From the NCBI GenBank assembly GCA_947039275.1, contig CAMQYL010000017.1, positions 1 through 62,742 of the forward strand: a stretch of 62,742 nucleotides of DNA, given 5' to 3'. Every line of letters starts with the position of its first letter. Within the stretch, counting starts at the first letter, position 1. The translations under genes and the position numbers were made by a program. The DNA is from Amulumruptor sp947039275. Its GTDB lineage: Bacteria; Bacteroidota; Bacteroidia; Bacteroidales; Muribaculaceae. The notes below the pieces were generated by a model that did not search any database, had not been told where the DNA came from, and was given only the letters and a program-made list of their open reading frames with translations. This document shows positions 61,634 to 62,742 of the stretch, piece after piece.

Positions 61634-62742
61634 TTATTCAAACGAACCCATCTTGAGGAAGTTGACCTCCTCCTGGGTGAGATAACGCCAGCGTCCGCGG
61701 GGAAGATTTTTCTTGGTCAGACCTGCGAAATACACGCGGTCAAGCTTGGTCACATGATAGCCGAGGCTCTCGAAGATGCGGCGCACCACGCGGTTGCGTC
61801 CAGAGTGGATCTCGATGCCAGCCTGGTTGCGGTCGGTCATGGTGGCGTAGCTGATAGCATCGGCATGAATGGGACCGTCTTCAAGTTCTATGCCGTCGGC
61901 GATGCGCTGCATATCCTCCTCGGCGATGTCCTTGTCACACCATACGTGGTAGATTTTCTTCTTGACATACTTGGGGTGTGTCAGCTTGGAAGCCAAGTCG
62001 CCGTCGTTGGTGAGCAGAAGGACGCCGGTGGTGTTGCGGTCAAGACGGCCGACGGGATAGATACGCTCCTCACATGCGTTCTTGACCAGATCCATGACGG
62101 TCAGTCTGCCGTTGGGGTCATCGCTAGTGGTGACGCAATCCTTGGGTTTGTTGAGCAGGATGTAGCACTTGCGCTCCAGAGCTACGACCTTGTCATCGTA
62201 TTCCACCTTGTCATTGCGTGTGATTTTGGTGCCGAGTTCGGTAACCACTTCACCGTTGACCTTCACCAGACCCTGCTGGATAAACTCATCGGCTTCACGG
62301 CGTGAGCAGATGCCGGCATTTGCCATGTATTTGTTGAGACGGATAGGTTCGTTGGGATCAACGATTGTCTCCTCATATTCTATGCGCTTGGGGCGCGGCA
62401 CGAAGCTCTTGCCTCCGTGGGGCATGCCGAACTGGTTGCGTTGCATGCCCTGCTGACCGGGACGCTGCTGGCGGTTGCCATAAGGACGCTGACCGCCCTG
62501 ATTGTTATACGGACGCTGCTGGCGGGGCTGATAGCCGCCCTGCTGACGATTATTGTTATAGGGACGCTGCTGGTAGCCACCCTGACGGGGCTGATAGCCC
62601 CCTTCGCCCTGCTGGCGAGGCTGGTAGCCGCCCTGACGGGGCTGGTAGCCGCCTTCGCCCTGCTGGCGGTTATTGTTGTAGGGACGGGGCTGGTAGCCGC
62701 CCTGACGGGGCTGGTAGCCGCCTTCGCCCTGCTGGCGGTTAT
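61634..62742 (-). CDS. rRNA pseudouridine synthase (RluB/RsuA family) with long Q/R/G/Y-rich N-terminal extension, 5' end beyond window
   Basis: The frame stays open from 61634 to the window edge (369 codons visible). The C-terminal enzyme comprises an S4 RNA-binding domain (IRLNKYMANAGICSRREADEFI), the catalytic Asp motif GRLDRNTTGVLLLTNDGDL and the KIYHVW strand. Before it lie about 115 or more residues of low-complexity repeats built from GGYQPRQ, RPYNNNRQQ and QGEGGYQPR units. An internal ATG at 62446 (MQRNQFGMPHGG) would omit the repeats, but the frame and the regular coding repeats continue through the edge. Such tails are common in Bacteroidetes members of the family and may bind RNA or condense. 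The modified uridine is not known for certain. Confidence 0.9.
   Translation of the reverse strand, partial: NRQQGEGGYQPRQGGYQPRPYNNNRQQGEGGYQPRQGGYQPRQQGEGGYQPRQGGYQQRPYNNNRQQGGYQPRQQRPYNNQGGQRPYGNRQQRPGQQGMQRNQFGMPHGGKSFVPRPKRIEYEETIVDPNEPIRLNKYMANAGICSRREADEFIQQGLVKVNGEVVTELGTKITRNDKVEYDDKVVALERKCYILLNKPKDCVTTSDDPNGRLTVMDLVKNACEERIYPVGRLDRNTTGVLLLTNDGDLASKLTHPKYVKKKIYHVWCDKDIAEEDMQRIADGIELEDGPIHADAISYATMTDRNQAGIEIHSGRNRVVRRIFESLGYHVTKLDRVYFAGLTKKNLPRGRWRYLTQEEVNFLKMGSFE

Noticed and set aside
60705..61685. 326-codon plus-strand frame opposite asnS
   Set aside because: It lies entirely antisense to a clear asparaginyl-tRNA synthetase and its translation is low in order (Ala/Glu/His-rich, no domain). 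It is a shadow of codon bias.
61754..62305. 183-codon plus-strand frame opposite the pseudouridine synthase gene
   Set aside because: Antisense shadow of a conserved S4/PseudoU synthase domain.
1..62742. RAYT/Y1 transposase gene for the REPIN families inside the window
   Set aside because: No frame shows the HUH motif with a catalytic Tyr; the gene, if it exists, must be elsewhere in the genome.

Overview
The window looks like a gut Bacteroidales chromosome, most likely Muribaculaceae-like. The reasons are the Bacteroidetes promoter signature (TTG, about 20 bases, TAnnTTTG) upstream of many genes, the absence of Shine-Dalgarno motifs, and the gene content: Rho with a very long disordered insertion, BspA-type leucine-rich-repeat proteins with T9SS-like C-terminal sorting domains, Reg_prop/Y_Y_Y sensor-regulators, fimbrillin-like lipoproteins, a clostripain-family lipoprotein and TamB. 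Genus and family are inference; no rRNA gene is present. There is no prophage, no CRISPR array, no transposase and no intact insertion sequence.

Layout. 1-9.4 kb: two tRNA-Val genes, a DUF3108 protein, thymidine kinase and rho, tRNA-Ala, a compact operon (deoxycytidylate-type deaminase, S41 C-terminal processing protease, 5-formyl-THF cyclo-ligase), an ECF sigma factor and an NlpC/P60 hydrolase. 9.7-16.5 kb: TamB, a C11 peptidase lipoprotein and a GIN-domain lipoprotein. 16.6-21.4 kb: a plus-strand run of a small membrane ORF, lgt, patatin, GH13 amylase and prs. 21.4-34.7 kb: a lipoprotein, an asymmetric ABC-F ATPase, two tandem BspA-like surface proteins, a Dabb protein, htpG, a CDF transporter, an RlmD/RumA-type methyltransferase and an ion channel with an abnormal filter. 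34.7-38.2 kb: a jelly-roll-like secreted protein and a discoidin/Ig surface protein on the minus strand.

38.4-54.5 kb is the most distinctive region: two membrane-spanning regulators with C-terminal helix-turn-helix modules, followed by an apparent operon (promoter near 43257, terminator at 54453-54501) for beta-glucan breakdown. It encodes a glycosidase TIM barrel fused to a C-terminal outer-membrane beta-barrel, a carbohydrate-binding lipoprotein, a GH16 glucanase lipoprotein, two fimbrillin/FISUMP-like lipoproteins and a GH3 beta-glucosidase. It has no SusC/SusD pair, so the glycosidase-barrel fusion may do both cutting and import. The GH3 gene is frameshifted exactly at a G6 run next to its catalytic aspartate, which means an assembly error, a lesion or phase variation. 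An outer-membrane barrel protein follows the terminator.

56.7-60.2 kb and scattered intergenic sites hold dense palindromic repeats. Two families carry a GTAG head followed by a palindrome and occur as inverted pairs, which is the architecture of REP/REPIN elements mobilised by RAYT (Y1) transposases in other bacteria. Three further groups are nested hairpin-within-inverted-repeat elements. One BspA gene is bracketed by 220-bp direct repeats containing these elements. The window ends with a RseC-like protein, asnS and a pseudouridine synthase with a long Q/R/G/Y-rich N-terminal extension that runs off the edge.
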